From Acinetobacter albensis (GTDB taxonomy: Bacteria > Pseudomonadota > Gammaproteobacteria > Pseudomonadales > Moraxellaceae), in contig NZ_FMBK01000003.1 in assembly GCF_900095025.1 (NCBI RefSeq), forward strand, positions 180,840 to 244,839: a stretch of 64,000 nucleotides of DNA, given 5' to 3'. This document shows, in pieces, positions 55,895-64,000 of the stretch (the first letter of the stretch is position 1; each line of letters starts with the position of its first letter). Both the position numbers and the translations under genes were made by a program. A model generated the notes under the pieces. That model was not told the DNA's origin, made no database searches, and worked only from the letters and a program-made list of their open reading frames with translations.

Positions 55895-56479
55895 ATGATA
55901 AAACAGCAATTGAAATACTTACGTTTGCCATTTTTATTATGTTCAAGCTTACTATTGAGTGCCTGCGATAACAGTAAAAATAGCTCAACGGAAAATAGCA
56001 GTATTGAAGCTCAGGATAAAGTCATGCAGGAGTTAATTACTGAACCTGTAAAAGCATTTGAAAAGATGCCAGATGACCTGCACGATATTGCCCTTCTGAC
56101 CGACTTCGATACTCGCTTTACACAAATGAGTGATGATATGGAAGATGAGCTGAGCAAAATGCAAAAGTCTGGCGAATTAACGGATGATTTTGTCCATAAT
56201 CGTAAACGCGATAATGTTCAATCTGCTTTAACTATGCTGAAAGATTTGGATTTAAAAACTGAACAAGGCCGCTATATCCAAGGATTAATCGCTGAATATT
56301 GGCAAACTCAGGCCAAACTTTATCATGAGCAGACCACGAGCAAGGCAGATAAAATAAAACTTTCACAAGATCAAGTCAAAGGTCTGGGTGGTTTTTTACA
56401 TGCACAAGAACAACTTGAATATTGGCAGTCACAATACCCAGCTCTAAGTAAACATGAAACGCTTGATTCTAATTCATAA
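55895..56479 (+). CDS. Putative lipoprotein, acidic, helical
   Basis: A 194-residue protein with a lipoprotein signal (LLSAC, Cys24) and Asp at +2, the inner-membrane retention signal in E. coli. The mature part is acidic and helical (DKVMQELITEPVKAFEKMPDDLHDIALL, DDMEDELSKMQKSGELTDDFVHNRKRDNVQSALTML). The longer frame from 55850 overlaps the methyltransferase; MIKQQL at 55895 starts the signal peptide. No known family. Probably in one operon with the methyltransferase. Confidence 0.72.
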   Translation: MIKQQLKYLRLPFLLCSSLLLSACDNSKNSSTENSSIEAQDKVMQELITEPVKAFEKMPDDLHDIALLTDFDTRFTQMSDDMEDELSKMQKSGELTDDFVHNRKRDNVQSALTMLKDLDLKTEQGRYIQGLIAEYWQTQAKLYHEQTTSKADKIKLSQDQVKGLGGFLHAQEQLEYWQSQYPALSKHETLDSNS

Positions 56480-56523
56480 AAAAGAGGATTTAACTTCTTT
56501 CTAGCTTCATCGTTTTATATAGT

Positions 56524-56934
56524 TTAAGGACGCTCATCATATTGAGGCAAAGCATCACCAATGGTCTCCCATTCAGCTTTGGAAGTACAAAAAATATGAT
56601 GAGTCGGTGTGTGATTAAGCGGTGTATCCAATGTCCCAATTCTCAAACGATACACCTCTGGTGTTTCTGTTTTAATACTAATAATCGGTGAGCCACAATC
56701 AGCACAAAAACAACGTTGCGTGGTTTCTGTCGATTGGAACTTTTTCAATAAATGTTCACCGTCTACAATTTTAAAATCTGCTTTGCGAATCGGTGCATTG
56801 GTTGCATACGCAGTACCATTGGCCTTACGACATCGCTGACAGTGGCATTGAACAATTTCGCCAATTTCACCTTGTATTTCATAGCGAATACCGCCACACA
56901 AACAGCTTCCTGCATATTGGTTTTGTTTAGACAT
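56524..56934 (-). CDS. GFA family protein (zinc-binding, Gfa-like)
   Basis: A 136-residue protein of the glutathione-dependent formaldehyde-activating fold. Zinc Cys ligands are in GSCLCGGIRYEI (Cys11, Cys13), VQCHCQRCRKANG (Cys30, Cys32, Cys35) and CFCADCGSPI (C-x2-C). Family members often act in C1 or thiol metabolism, but most have no known substrate. It stands alone on the minus strand, convergent with the lipoprotein gene. Confidence 0.88.
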   Translation of the reverse strand: MSKQNQYAGSCLCGGIRYEIQGEIGEIVQCHCQRCRKANGTAYATNAPIRKADFKIVDGEHLLKKFQSTETTQRCFCADCGSPIISIKTETPEVYRLRIGTLDTPLNHTPTHHIFCTSKAEWETIGDALPQYDERP

Positions 56935-57013
56935 AACGGCTATCTTTTAAGAATAATCAGACGTCCAAACTAGCATAATTTTAAAAGCGCTTCAAAACGT
57001 GCTTTTTGACTGA

Positions 57014-58231
57014 TTATATTGGCCGTTCAAAAATTTCATCATTCAAATAAGCATGTACACCTTCGCCGGCAGCTCGTCCAGTCGCGAAACAAGCGGTGAG
57101 TAAATAACCACCTGTAGGGGCATCCCAATCCAGCATTTCCCCACAACAAAATACAGTAGGGTTTGATTTAAGTTGTAACTGGGCAGATAAGACTTCTTGT
57201 TTAATACCGCCTGCACAGCTAATGGCTTCTTCAATCGGACGAAATCCATCTAAGCAAATCGCTAAATTTTTAATCTGCTTGGCTAAAGCCAAAGGTTCAT
57301 GCCATAGATTTTTATCCACCAATTCACGCACCAAATGAGCCTTAGCACTATCTAAACCTGCTTTACGCCACACATTACTCAACGATTGTTTTTTACTGGG
57401 ATTTAATTTTTTGCTCAACTGCTCAATACTTTGATCAGGTAATAAGTCTAGATATAACTGCATAGTTTGACCATTTTTAACCAGTCCACGCAGTGCACGA
57501 CCTTGTTTATAAATCAAACCACTTTCTAAACCATAATGACTAATCACAATATCACCGGTGGTTTTAGCTTGATTATCCACCCACGCATCAACACGCTTTA
57601 ATGGTTGTCCAAACATAGGCTGCATAAATTCAGACCAAGCTCTTTCCACCCCTGCATTACTGGCTTGAAAAGTTTCAATTTCATTTTGTGCCAACCATTG
57701 CTGCCATGCTCCGTCACTGCCCAGTTGTGACCAAGAAATAGCACCGCAGGCCATCACAACGGCATCAAAATATTGCTCAGTCATCTGATGATTGGATAGG
57801 TCTTTTACTTGTAATATTGAAGCCTTTAAGCTCAAACACTGATGTCGATAATGAAATTGAATCCCCTTTTCAAGCAATCTTTTCAGCCACGCACGTAATA
57901 ATGGAGCAGCTTTCATTTCAAGCGGAAAGATTCGACCAGATGAACCAACATAAGACTCAATCCCTAACCCTTTCATCCAGTGCTGAATCCATTGTGCATC
58001 CCAACGTTTGACCCAAGGTTCAAGCCATGTTGCTTGATCATAACGCTCAATAAATTGTTCTATTGGCTCGGCATGTGAAATATTTAACCCTGTTTTCCCC
58101 GCCATTAAGAACTTACGTGCTGCTGACGGTTTTTGCTCATATACATGCACGTCATAATCATATTGACTTAACACTTCCGCGGCCATCAACCCCGCTGGTC
58201 CTGCACCAATAATAGCAACACGTTTTTTCAT
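57014..58231 (-). CDS. FAD/NAD(P)-binding flavoprotein (BaiN/HI0933-like, TIGR03862-type)
   Basis: A 405-residue flavoprotein. The FAD dinucleotide loop is RVAIIGAGPAGLMAAEVLSQY at the N-terminus, followed by ARKFLMAGKTGLNISHAEP, the family signature around residue 42-60. The C-terminal GEMLDWDAPTGGYLLTACFATGRAAGE closes the FAD site. Members oxidise or reduce unknown substrates; BaiN acts on bile acids in gut bacteria, an unlikely role here. It starts 7 bases after the TrmB-like gene on the same strand, so the pair is co-transcribed. Confidence 0.88.
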   Translation of the reverse strand: MKKRVAIIGAGPAGLMAAEVLSQYDYDVHVYEQKPSAARKFLMAGKTGLNISHAEPIEQFIERYDQATWLEPWVKRWDAQWIQHWMKGLGIESYVGSSGRIFPLEMKAAPLLRAWLKRLLEKGIQFHYRHQCLSLKASILQVKDLSNHQMTEQYFDAVVMACGAISWSQLGSDGAWQQWLAQNEIETFQASNAGVERAWSEFMQPMFGQPLKRVDAWVDNQAKTTGDIVISHYGLESGLIYKQGRALRGLVKNGQTMQLYLDLLPDQSIEQLSKKLNPSKKQSLSNVWRKAGLDSAKAHLVRELVDKNLWHEPLALAKQIKNLAICLDGFRPIEEAISCAGGIKQEVLSAQLQLKSNPTVFCCGEMLDWDAPTGGYLLTACFATGRAAGEGVHAYLNDEIFERPI

Positions 58232-58238
58232 AACAGCC

Positions 58239-58907
58239 TTATTGACCTCTATTTAAATCAGTTTGTAAGGGTATTGATTCAACTACAACTTGACCTTGTA
58301 GCGGCATAAAATCATCAAATCGCGTTGAATAATCTGTTGGTTTAGTGATGATCAATTGCTGACACAGTTCACCACGTTCTAAATATTTAATTTCAAAATG
58401 CGTTCGAGCTGATGTACTGGTGATGACTTCTTTTACAAAAGGTAGTTTCCAAATATTCATTAACTGCTGTTCGGCTTCTGCAATATATTCAGCAATATTA
58501 CTGGCCAATGTAATCGTGCCACCCACTTGTAAACGCGACAATAAAAACTCAAAAAATGGCATATTTAACCAACGTTGCGCTGAATTATGCGGTTCTGGAT
58601 TCGGATATAGAATAAAAAACTGTTCAACTTGTGCAGGCACTAATGCATGCACGACCCAAGGCATCGCATCGGCATGAATGGGCTGTAAATTTTTTTGTCC
58701 TTCTAAGACATGCTGTTTTTGCATCGCCAAATATTTTTCGCGTGTACGTTCAATGGCAATTAATTGCTTTTCAGGCTCTTGCGTTGAAAACAATAAGGCA
58801 TGTTTCCCCTTACCGGCCCCAATTTCCACACATACTGGCTCTGGGCGAATCATTTGAAAGTCACGAGGCGCATGCATACGCTGTGCTTGAAATTGACGAA
58901 TTGGCAT
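58239..58907 (-). CDS. TrmB-like SAM methyltransferase, divergent
   Basis: A 222-residue methyltransferase of the TrmB fold. SAM motif I is VCVEIGAGKGKHALLFSTQ (about residues 26-44), acidic IAIERTREKYLAM follows, and FFILYPNPEPHNSAQRWLNMPFFEFLLSRL corresponds to the TrmB PDPWPKKRHxKRR block. Here the basic, tRNA-contacting residues of that block are replaced (YPNPEPHNSAQRW). It is probably a paralog of the tRNA (guanine-N7) methyltransferase with a changed substrate. It precedes the flavoprotein gene and may act with it. Confidence 0.75.
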   Translation of the reverse strand: MPIRQFQAQRMHAPRDFQMIRPEPVCVEIGAGKGKHALLFSTQEPEKQLIAIERTREKYLAMQKQHVLEGQKNLQPIHADAMPWVVHALVPAQVEQFFILYPNPEPHNSAQRWLNMPFFEFLLSRLQVGGTITLASNIAEYIAEAEQQLMNIWKLPFVKEVITSTSARTHFEIKYLERGELCQQLIITKPTDYSTRFDDFMPLQGQVVVESIPLQTDLNRGQ

Positions 58908-58997
58908 AATCAGATCAAACTAACAAAAATCGGCTCAAGTCTAGCAAGCCCCATTGTGTTTGCCTAATCGAATCATCATTTTTATCTGGAGCATAAG

Positions 58998-59183
58998 ATG
59001 CCACGTACTTTTCCTTGCCCACGTTGTGGCAAACCTTCGACTTGGCAAGATAACGAATTTCGTCCATTTTGTTCAGAACGCTGTAAAATGATTGATTTAG
59101 GCGCTTGGGCAAATGATGAATATACCTTGCCGACCCAAGATGCACCGCAAGCTGATGGTGGCCGTGAAGAAGATCAATTCTAA
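58998..59183 (+). CDS. yacG: DNA gyrase inhibitor YacG
   Basis: A 61-residue zinc protein, [12 protein letters not shown]...[25 protein letters not shown], with Cys7, Cys10, Cys25 and Cys29 as zinc ligands. YacG binds the GyrB C-terminus and blocks DNA gyrase in E. coli. The C-terminal tail is acidic. In many Gammaproteobacteria yacG sits beside coaE and the prepilin peptidase gene; here it stands alone. Confidence 0.95.
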   Translation: MPRTFPCPRCGKPSTWQDNEFRPFCSERCKMIDLGAWANDEYTLPTQDAPQADGGREEDQF

Positions 59184-59205
59184 TTCATTGATTTTAAACA
59201 GCGAT

Positions 59206-59229
59206 AAAAAAGGTCTGCATGAGCAGACC
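59206..59229 (-). terminator. Terminator between yacG and the MBL gene
   Basis: Perfect 7-bp stem GGTCTGC / GCAGACC with an ATGA loop. The minus strand continues TTTTTTATC, so it serves the MBL gene; the plus strand has ATTAATTTTTA and may also serve yacG. Confidence 0.82.
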
Positions 59230-59250
59230 ATTAATTTTTATATTTAAAAA

Positions 59251-59895
59251 TTAGCCCGCTTTTCCAGCCACAAATGGATTATGCTTTTTTTCAAAACCGA
59301 TGGTACTGATTGGACCATGTCCTGAAATAAATTGCGTTTCATCGGGCAAGCTAAAACATTCACGCTGAATCGAATCTAGCAGCTGTTGATGATTACCACG
59401 CGGAAAATCAGTCCGCCCTATAGAACCTTTAAACAACACATCTCCTGTCCAGAGCAGCCCATAGTTCTGATTATAAAACATGACATGACCTGGTGTATGA
59501 CCAGGAGCAAAACGGACTTCAAACTTTTCTTTGCCTAGGGTTAAAGTTTCTCCACCTTCAAGCCACTGGTTCACTTCAACTTTTTCTGGAATCGGAAAAC
59601 CATAACGAGCAGACACCTCTTGAATCATGTCTAACCAAAAAGCATCTTCTTTGTGCGGTCCAATCACAGGAATATTCCAGTCTTTACTCAAGCACCCCAC
59701 AGCACCAGCATGGTCTAAATGTCCATGCGTTAACCATAAAGCTTTTACCTTTAGCCCTAAAGCCTCGACTTCGGCCTTTAAATTTTCAGCGTCACCTCCC
59801 GCATCGATTAAAATTGCTTCTTTCGTCTCTGCATCCCAAACAATTGAACAGTTTTGTTGAAATGCGGTGACAGGGACAATTTTGACTTGCAACAT
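59251..59895 (-). CDS. MBL-fold hydrolase (GloB-like / YcbL-type)
   Basis: A 214-residue metallo-beta-lactamase-fold hydrolase. Metal ligands: THGHLDHAGAV (HxHxDH), PGHTPGHVMFY, WTGDVLFKGSIGR and SGHGPIS. Length and motifs match the compact glyoxalase II-like group (YcbL), which splits thioesters such as S-lactoylglutathione, and not the longer GloB with a substrate-binding C-terminal domain. It starts 22 bases after hemH ends on the same strand and is probably co-transcribed. Confidence 0.88.
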   Translation of the reverse strand: MLQVKIVPVTAFQQNCSIVWDAETKEAILIDAGGDAENLKAEVEALGLKVKALWLTHGHLDHAGAVGCLSKDWNIPVIGPHKEDAFWLDMIQEVSARYGFPIPEKVEVNQWLEGGETLTLGKEKFEVRFAPGHTPGHVMFYNQNYGLLWTGDVLFKGSIGRTDFPRGNHQQLLDSIQRECFSLPDETQFISGHGPISTIGFEKKHNPFVAGKAG

Positions 59896-59916
59896 AAAGG
59901 CTAAACCTCAATAAAA

Positions 59917-60930
59917 TTAATGGGCAAAAGTCTGCGTTAAGGCATCAAGATTAGCTTGAAGCAGTTGATTGAGCAAGATCAGATGATCTGCACGACTATT
60001 GAGTGCAGCAATATACTGATAATCCATTCCACCGGCAGCCTTAAATGTTTCCGCATTTTGAATGGCTAACTCTTCCAAGGTTTCTAGACAATCTGCAGAA
60101 AATGCTGGACTCATAATCTGGACCGATTTCACGCCTTGTTGTCCCCATTCTTCAAGGAGAACATCAGTGTAGGGTTTAACCCATTCTTGTTTTCCAAAAC
60201 GCGATTGGAAACTGATTGCCCAGCGATCCTCACTCAAGCCTAAAGCATCTGCCACCCGTTGCGCTGTAATACGACAACGATCTGCATACGGATCACCCTT
60301 ATCTGCATAAGGTTGTGGAATCCCATGAAATGACATCAATAACTTTTCAGCTTGTCCATATTGAGCCCAATGATCACGCACACTTTGAGCCAAAGCCTGT
60401 ATATACAATGGATGCTGATAATAATCACGAATAATGGTCAAGCCGGGCAAATTACGTTGCCTCGGAATCCATTTTGCCAAAGCGTCATACAGCGGTGCAG
60501 TAGAAGTCGCAGAATATTGCGGAAATAAAGGCAGTAAAATAATCTGATCTTGAGTATGAGTACTCAATTCGTCAAGCAAACCTTGAATACCAGGATGACC
60601 ATAACTCATCGCAGGCACCACATTTAATTCAAATTGAGGATAGGCGTGAACCAAATGTTCTCGAACTGCTTGAACCTGCGCCAACATAATTTCACGCATC
60701 GGTGAATCATCTCGCCATACCATTTGATAGGCATGTGCGACACGTTTTGGACGAAAAGGTAAAATAAATAAACGTAAGATCAATTGCCAAATGGGTTTCG
60801 GAATCTCAATAACCCGCTGATCAGATAAAAACTGCTTCAAGAAACGACGTACTGCAGCAACCGTAGGTTCGTCTGGCGTTCCTAAATTGGCCAAAATAAT
60901 CGTGACTTTTGCCTGAGGTGCAGAAAACAT
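59917..60930 (-). CDS. hemH: Ferrochelatase
   Basis: A 337-residue HemH, which inserts iron into protoporphyrin IX in the last step of haem synthesis. Visible blocks: [69 protein letters not shown] (catalytic His) and the C-terminal [18 protein letters not shown] with its Glu. The frame continues to a TTG at 60933; the ATG at 60930 is used. Membrane-peripheral. Haem supply fits the catalase encoded in this window. Confidence 0.94.
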   Translation of the reverse strand: MFSAPQAKVTIILANLGTPDEPTVAAVRRFLKQFLSDQRVIEIPKPIWQLILRLFILPFRPKRVAHAYQMVWRDDSPMREIMLAQVQAVREHLVHAYPQFELNVVPAMSYGHPGIQGLLDELSTHTQDQIILLPLFPQYSATSTAPLYDALAKWIPRQRNLPGLTIIRDYYQHPLYIQALAQSVRDHWAQYGQAEKLLMSFHGIPQPYADKGDPYADRCRITAQRVADALGLSEDRWAISFQSRFGKQEWVKPYTDVLLEEWGQQGVKSVQIMSPAFSADCLETLEELAIQNAETFKAAGGMDYQYIAALNSRADHLILLNQLLQANLDALTQTFAH

Positions 60931-60994
60931 CAAAACTTTTCCAACATAAATGAACTGCTTTACTTTAACAGTTTTCTATCAGTGCTCTAAAAAA

Positions 60995-62023
60995 TTAATG
61001 CCATGATTTCTGTTCAGACGCTTGAGACTTGTTTAACAAATTGCTCTCAAGTAACTTTTGTCCTTTTGAGGTCAATTGCCACAACATCCGTTGGCGATCA
61101 TCTCGTCCAGATTGAATAATCCAGTCATTTTGACGCATCTGCATTTTAATACTGTGCAAGGCGCGTATATTAATTTGTGACCGTGCAATCGCATGCGCAC
61201 GTGGCATTTCTAGCCGTGCATCTTCTAGCCCTGTGTCATTTAAATAATCATTTATACACTTCGAAAAATACTCTTCTGGCGTCGGATGAACAAACATGCT
61301 GCCTAAAATGCCCAACAATTGTGCCCAAGTTAATTTCTTTTGAATTTTTAATTCTTTAAAATTACCATCTTGGTAAGCATGCATACGATATTCAAAAGCA
61401 AAAAACTCATGCATCGAGACTTTGGGTAATGATAAAAAGGGATCGACTTCTCTTTTACCAACTTCCGTTTCTAATTGCTCAATCTTAGTTTTGAGCTGAT
61501 CAATTTCATCGTGCAACAACTGAGTATTCTGGGGACGAACCCAACCTGAAACAGGATAACGCTCTAACATTTGGGGCATATTTAAACGCACTGCCATTTC
61601 TAAATCACGCAGAGTGCGATAGGTAAAAACCTGATCTACATCGTGCTGTAATGATTTGCGAAATTCTGAGAATTTTTCACGCAACTCAGGTTTTTGATCA
61701 TGTAACGAGCTGTCTCTTGCTGCTGGTTCATCATGCATAAAAACGATGATTGGCTTTTGTTTGGTCACTGCGTAAATATATTCTAAATGCATATAACCCA
61801 CACCCGACACCGACTGCTCACCATATTGGCTACCCAAAAGCATGATCACATAATCACAATCATCAATTTGACGACGTGCAAGCGCAGTAGAAAGCGGTGT
61901 TCGTTGTTCCAATCCCCAAGAAAAAAAACCCATGCCCACTAAGGTCTGAGCCAAAATCATACGTTCTGGCTGCATCTCACGACCAGAAGTCGAAATAAAA
62001 ATTTGATAACGCTTATCGAGCAT
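60995..62023 (-). CDS. DUF4062 protein with a C-terminal winged-helix-like region
   Basis: A 342-residue protein. The N-terminal DUF4062 domain (about residues 1-100) reads YQIFISTSGREMQPERMILAQTLVGMGFFSWGLEQ, then DDCDYVIMLLGSQYGEQS, HLEYIYAVTKQKPIIVFMHDEP: a Rossmann-like fold related to TIR/nucleoside-processing domains. A coiled coil (about residues 168-190) links it to a C-terminal half with TWAQLLGILGSMFVHPTPEEYFSKCIN and a last segment (IRALHSIKMQMRQNDWIIQ...MLWQLTSKGQKLLESNL) that looks like a winged helix. It stands between murI and hemH. Function unknown. Confidence 0.72.
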   Translation of the reverse strand: MLDKRYQIFISTSGREMQPERMILAQTLVGMGFFSWGLEQRTPLSTALARRQIDDCDYVIMLLGSQYGEQSVSGVGYMHLEYIYAVTKQKPIIVFMHDEPAARDSSLHDQKPELREKFSEFRKSLQHDVDQVFTYRTLRDLEMAVRLNMPQMLERYPVSGWVRPQNTQLLHDEIDQLKTKIEQLETEVGKREVDPFLSLPKVSMHEFFAFEYRMHAYQDGNFKELKIQKKLTWAQLLGILGSMFVHPTPEEYFSKCINDYLNDTGLEDARLEMPRAHAIARSQINIRALHSIKMQMRQNDWIIQSGRDDRQRMLWQLTSKGQKLLESNLLNKSQASEQKSWH

Positions 62024-62152
62024 TGGTCATCCTCTTCCAATTCCACGCTACAAAATTTGGGTCTTTAATGTTCCCAAAGATTGCAAGGTGATGATCCCAA
62101 TATAAAAGTAATTTTTTTAGTATCTTTCAAAAGATGAGTCACGTTTTAAGGC

Positions 62153-63025
62153 TTATTCAACCGTAATGTTATGAATATTCCAGCTTAAATCGGATGGAAT
62201 TAGATGTTGCAACACCACTTTTAAACGTTCTGCATTATTACCACTGACATAACATTCAATACGAGCGATTTCGTTTTGATCATTTTCAAATAATAACTCA
62301 TTTTTAATCAAAATTTGTGCTGTTTGTCGCGCAACAGGTACTCCAGAGTCAATTAATGTCAATTTCTGACCAAAAATACTCTCAATTGCAGCTTTTAAAA
62401 AAGGATAATGTGTACAACCCAAAACCAAATAATCAGCCCCCTGATCCACCACAGGCTGTAAAATCTCTTTTAATGTGGCTAAACATGCTGTACTCATTTG
62501 AGCGCCGCTTTCGACAAAAGGCACCAAATCGAGAGAGGTCACAGCAATCACTTTGACCTGAGCAGGACCCGCAAAACCTTGCATCACCTCTTGAATCAAT
62601 TTGCCTCGAAACGTGGCAGGTGTTGCCAGTACCGCCACAGTTTTAGACTGGGTATGCAAAACCGCAGGTTTGAGCGCGGGCACCAAACCAATAATGGGAA
62701 AATCTGCCCCATAATGCTCGCGCAAATAATCTAAACTAAAAGCAGATGCTGTATTACAAGCCACTACAGCAATTTTACAACCACGTCGATAAAGCCAATC
62801 AATCGCTTGAGCAGTCAATTCACGAATATTCTGATCATCTCGTGGTCCATAGGGAACATGCGCGGTATCGGCATAATAAAGAATACGTTCTTTGGGGAGA
62901 TGTCGTGCAATCTCCTGTGCAACAGACAATCCTCCTATACCAGAATCAAAAATTCCAATGGGTGCATCAGCTTTTGCTTTAGGCATTGGATCGATTAAAG
63001 GATGAAGAGGATCAATAGCAGTCAT
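62153..63025 (-). CDS. murI: Glutamate racemase
   Basis: A 290-residue racemase that makes D-glutamate for peptidoglycan. The catalytic Cys pair is readable: VACNTASAFSLDYL and LVLGCTHYPFLKAAI; IGIFDSGIGGLSVAQEIARHLP is the substrate-loop start. The frame extends to a TTG at 63043, but AAGTGAAG lies just before the ATG at 63025. An N-terminal extension of about 28 residues precedes the domain. DUF1285 gene upstream, same strand. Confidence 0.94.
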   Translation of the reverse strand: MTAIDPLHPLIDPMPKAKADAPIGIFDSGIGGLSVAQEIARHLPKERILYYADTAHVPYGPRDDQNIRELTAQAIDWLYRRGCKIAVVACNTASAFSLDYLREHYGADFPIIGLVPALKPAVLHTQSKTVAVLATPATFRGKLIQEVMQGFAGPAQVKVIAVTSLDLVPFVESGAQMSTACLATLKEILQPVVDQGADYLVLGCTHYPFLKAAIESIFGQKLTLIDSGVPVARQTAQILIKNELLFENDQNEIARIECYVSGNNAERLKVVLQHLIPSDLSWNIHNITVE

Positions 63026-63073
63026 AACTTCACTTTTTAGCAATTCAAAAAGGGAGAAAGCAAAGCTTAAACA

Positions 63074-63700
63074 TCAGGTGCCTAATTGCAAGTTAAAATC
63101 GCCACTTTGTAGACTTAAAATGGTTTCACCCTGACCATTTTCAAGCAATTTTCCCATTTCAATTAAATGAAAAAAAGCAGAACGTTGAATTAATGCATTT
63201 ATTCCAAAACGAACATGCACATAAGGACGTAATTCATCTTTCCCGTCCTTATTAGAATAGTTACGCATAAAGATCGGATGCTCTTGATCGACAATCACAA
63301 TATCTTGAGTCGTCGTGGTCAGTTGCAGGTAGGTTTTGGCTTCAATTTGGATTTGATCGACCTGATTGACAAATAACGGTTCATCTTCCACCTCAATTTC
63401 AATTTGTTCAACCGGCGTTTTTAAATAGAATTTATTTTGTTCTTTCCACAAGACAGTAGAGAATAGATCAATCAGTGCTTGACGTTTGATCAATTGACCT
63501 TCGTGCCACCATTCTCCATTGGCTTTTACCTTTAAATCCATTGTGCCACAATGCTTTGGATGCCATTGCTCTAAAGGTGGTATTGACCTTTTGTGACCGC
63601 TCTGTCCATCTTTTAAGTATTGTGCAATAGTCATTAAATTTTTATCATCAACCACAGAGACATTTTCCGTCGAATGTGGTGAATTATTTGGATTAACCAT
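63074..63700 (-). CDS. DUF1285 family protein
   Basis: A 208-residue cytoplasmic protein of the DUF1285 family: PPLEQWHPKHCGTMDLKVKANGEWWHEGQLIKRQALIDLFSTVL...YLKTPVEQIEIEVEDEPLFVNQV. Family role unknown, though structures show a PH-like fold. A longer frame to 63826 would add an upstream hydrophobic segment, but the ATG at 63700 has AGGG upstream and is the normal start. The added part probably lies in the promoter region of the divergent ETF gene. Confidence 0.85.
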   Translation of the reverse strand: MVNPNNSPHSTENVSVVDDKNLMTIAQYLKDGQSGHKRSIPPLEQWHPKHCGTMDLKVKANGEWWHEGQLIKRQALIDLFSTVLWKEQNKFYLKTPVEQIEIEVEDEPLFVNQVDQIQIEAKTYLQLTTTTQDIVIVDQEHPIFMRNYSNKDGKDELRPYVHVRFGINALIQRSAFFHLIEMGKLLENGQGETILSLQSGDFNLQLGT

Positions 63701-63887
63701 AGTTGAAGACCCTACTGACGGGAAAATAATATGATTCAGCCAATTGGCTAGATCAAGGTTTAAAACTATACTAGCCCACAATATAAAAGACACGATAATA
63801 AAATTGTGTCTGGGCATTAAGAACACTCATGGCAGCACCGAGTGAAATACTACGGTTGCCACCTTCTAATTATATGAGGAGTCCTAC

Positions 63888-64000
63888 ATGGAACACATCG
63901 AACGCGAATCCATGGAGTTTGACGTTGTAATCGTAGGTGCCGGCCCTGCGGGTCTATCTGCTGCAATCAAAATCCGTCAGCTTGCCATTGAAAACAACCT
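63888..64000 (+). CDS. Electron transfer flavoprotein-ubiquinone oxidoreductase, partial (5' end)
   Basis: The window ends 37 codons into this gene. The visible part ([27 protein letters not shown]) is the FAD-binding start of ETF-QO, which passes electrons from acyl-CoA dehydrogenases via ETF to ubiquinone. GAGGA lies 7 bases before the ATG. It is divergent from the DUF1285 gene. Confidence 0.85.
   Translation, partial: MEHIERESMEFDVVIVGAGPAGLSAAIKIRQLAIENN

Noticed and set aside
1..64000. CRISPR arrays, prophage, integron or toxin-antitoxin pairs
   Set aside because: No regularly spaced repeats, integrase, transposase or recognisable toxin/antitoxin pair was seen on either strand.

Overview
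The window looks like ordinary chromosome from an Acinetobacter species. The DNA is AT-rich (about 40% GC by eye). The protein set fits Moraxellaceae: Uup, an LpsB-type core glycosyltransferase beside an LpxL-type acyltransferase, a leuC-leuD-lipoprotein-leuB order, a split FimV, RNase E with a long low-complexity tail, and tandem tRNA-Lys. As far as I recall, the block lpxL/lpsB/asd/fimV/truA/leuBDC is co-located in A. baumannii. No transposase, phage gene, CRISPR array or rRNA was seen, so this is mostly core genome with a patch of envelope accessory genes at 48.8-52.3 kb.

Layout. 0-5.3 kb: a partial PIN-like gene and slyX (minus), then divergent uup, lpxL and lpsB. 5.47-5.73 kb: a non-coding stretch that reads on the minus strand as a Csr/Rsm-type regulatory RNA. 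It has eight GGA motifs, several in hairpin loops, a terminator with AGGAA in its loop, and an 18-bp upstream palindrome matching the GacA box in 11 of 12 positions. I rate this the most interesting item here. 5.7-15.7 kb: an EEP phosphatase, asd, a FimV split into two genes, an asparaginase, truA, an AraC regulator, infA and two tandem paralogous lipoproteins. 15.7-19.7 kb: the leucine operon (leuC, leuD, a lipoprotein, leuB). 19.9-30.3 kb: small conserved genes, a LysR regulator, a HAD phosphatase, rppH and ptsP (PTS-Ntr), a small basic protein whose reading frame runs through its own terminator, an AidB-like dehydrogenase with a divergent TetR, and a catalase.

30.5-42.7 kb: an MBL hydrolase, a CDF transporter, LysR, a HAD hydrolase, rluC divergent from rne (long leader with two mutually exclusive hairpins next to the ribosome binding site), a FATP-type acyl-CoA synthetase, and three identical tRNA-Lys(UUU) genes in one operon. 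42.9-48.6 kb: a lipoprotein, a PspC protein, an HPP-CBS protein and glyQS. 48.8-52.3 kb: lipoproteins, a start-less gene remnant and two tandem LEA-like exported proteins. 52.3-64 kb: a 2-hydroxyacid dehydrogenase, an alpha/beta hydrolase, a methyltransferase, a Gfa-like protein, a BaiN-type flavoprotein with a TrmB-like methyltransferase, yacG, an MBL hydrolase, hemH, a DUF4062 protein, murI, a DUF1285 protein and the start of ETF-ubiquinone oxidoreductase.

Themes are envelope building (lpxL, lpsB, murI, many lipoproteins), translation and RNA metabolism (infA, truA, rluC, rne, rppH, glyQS, tRNA-Lys, the candidate sRNA) and stress (catalase, AidB-like, ptsP). Function calls rest on motifs and family knowledge read by eye; no database search was run.
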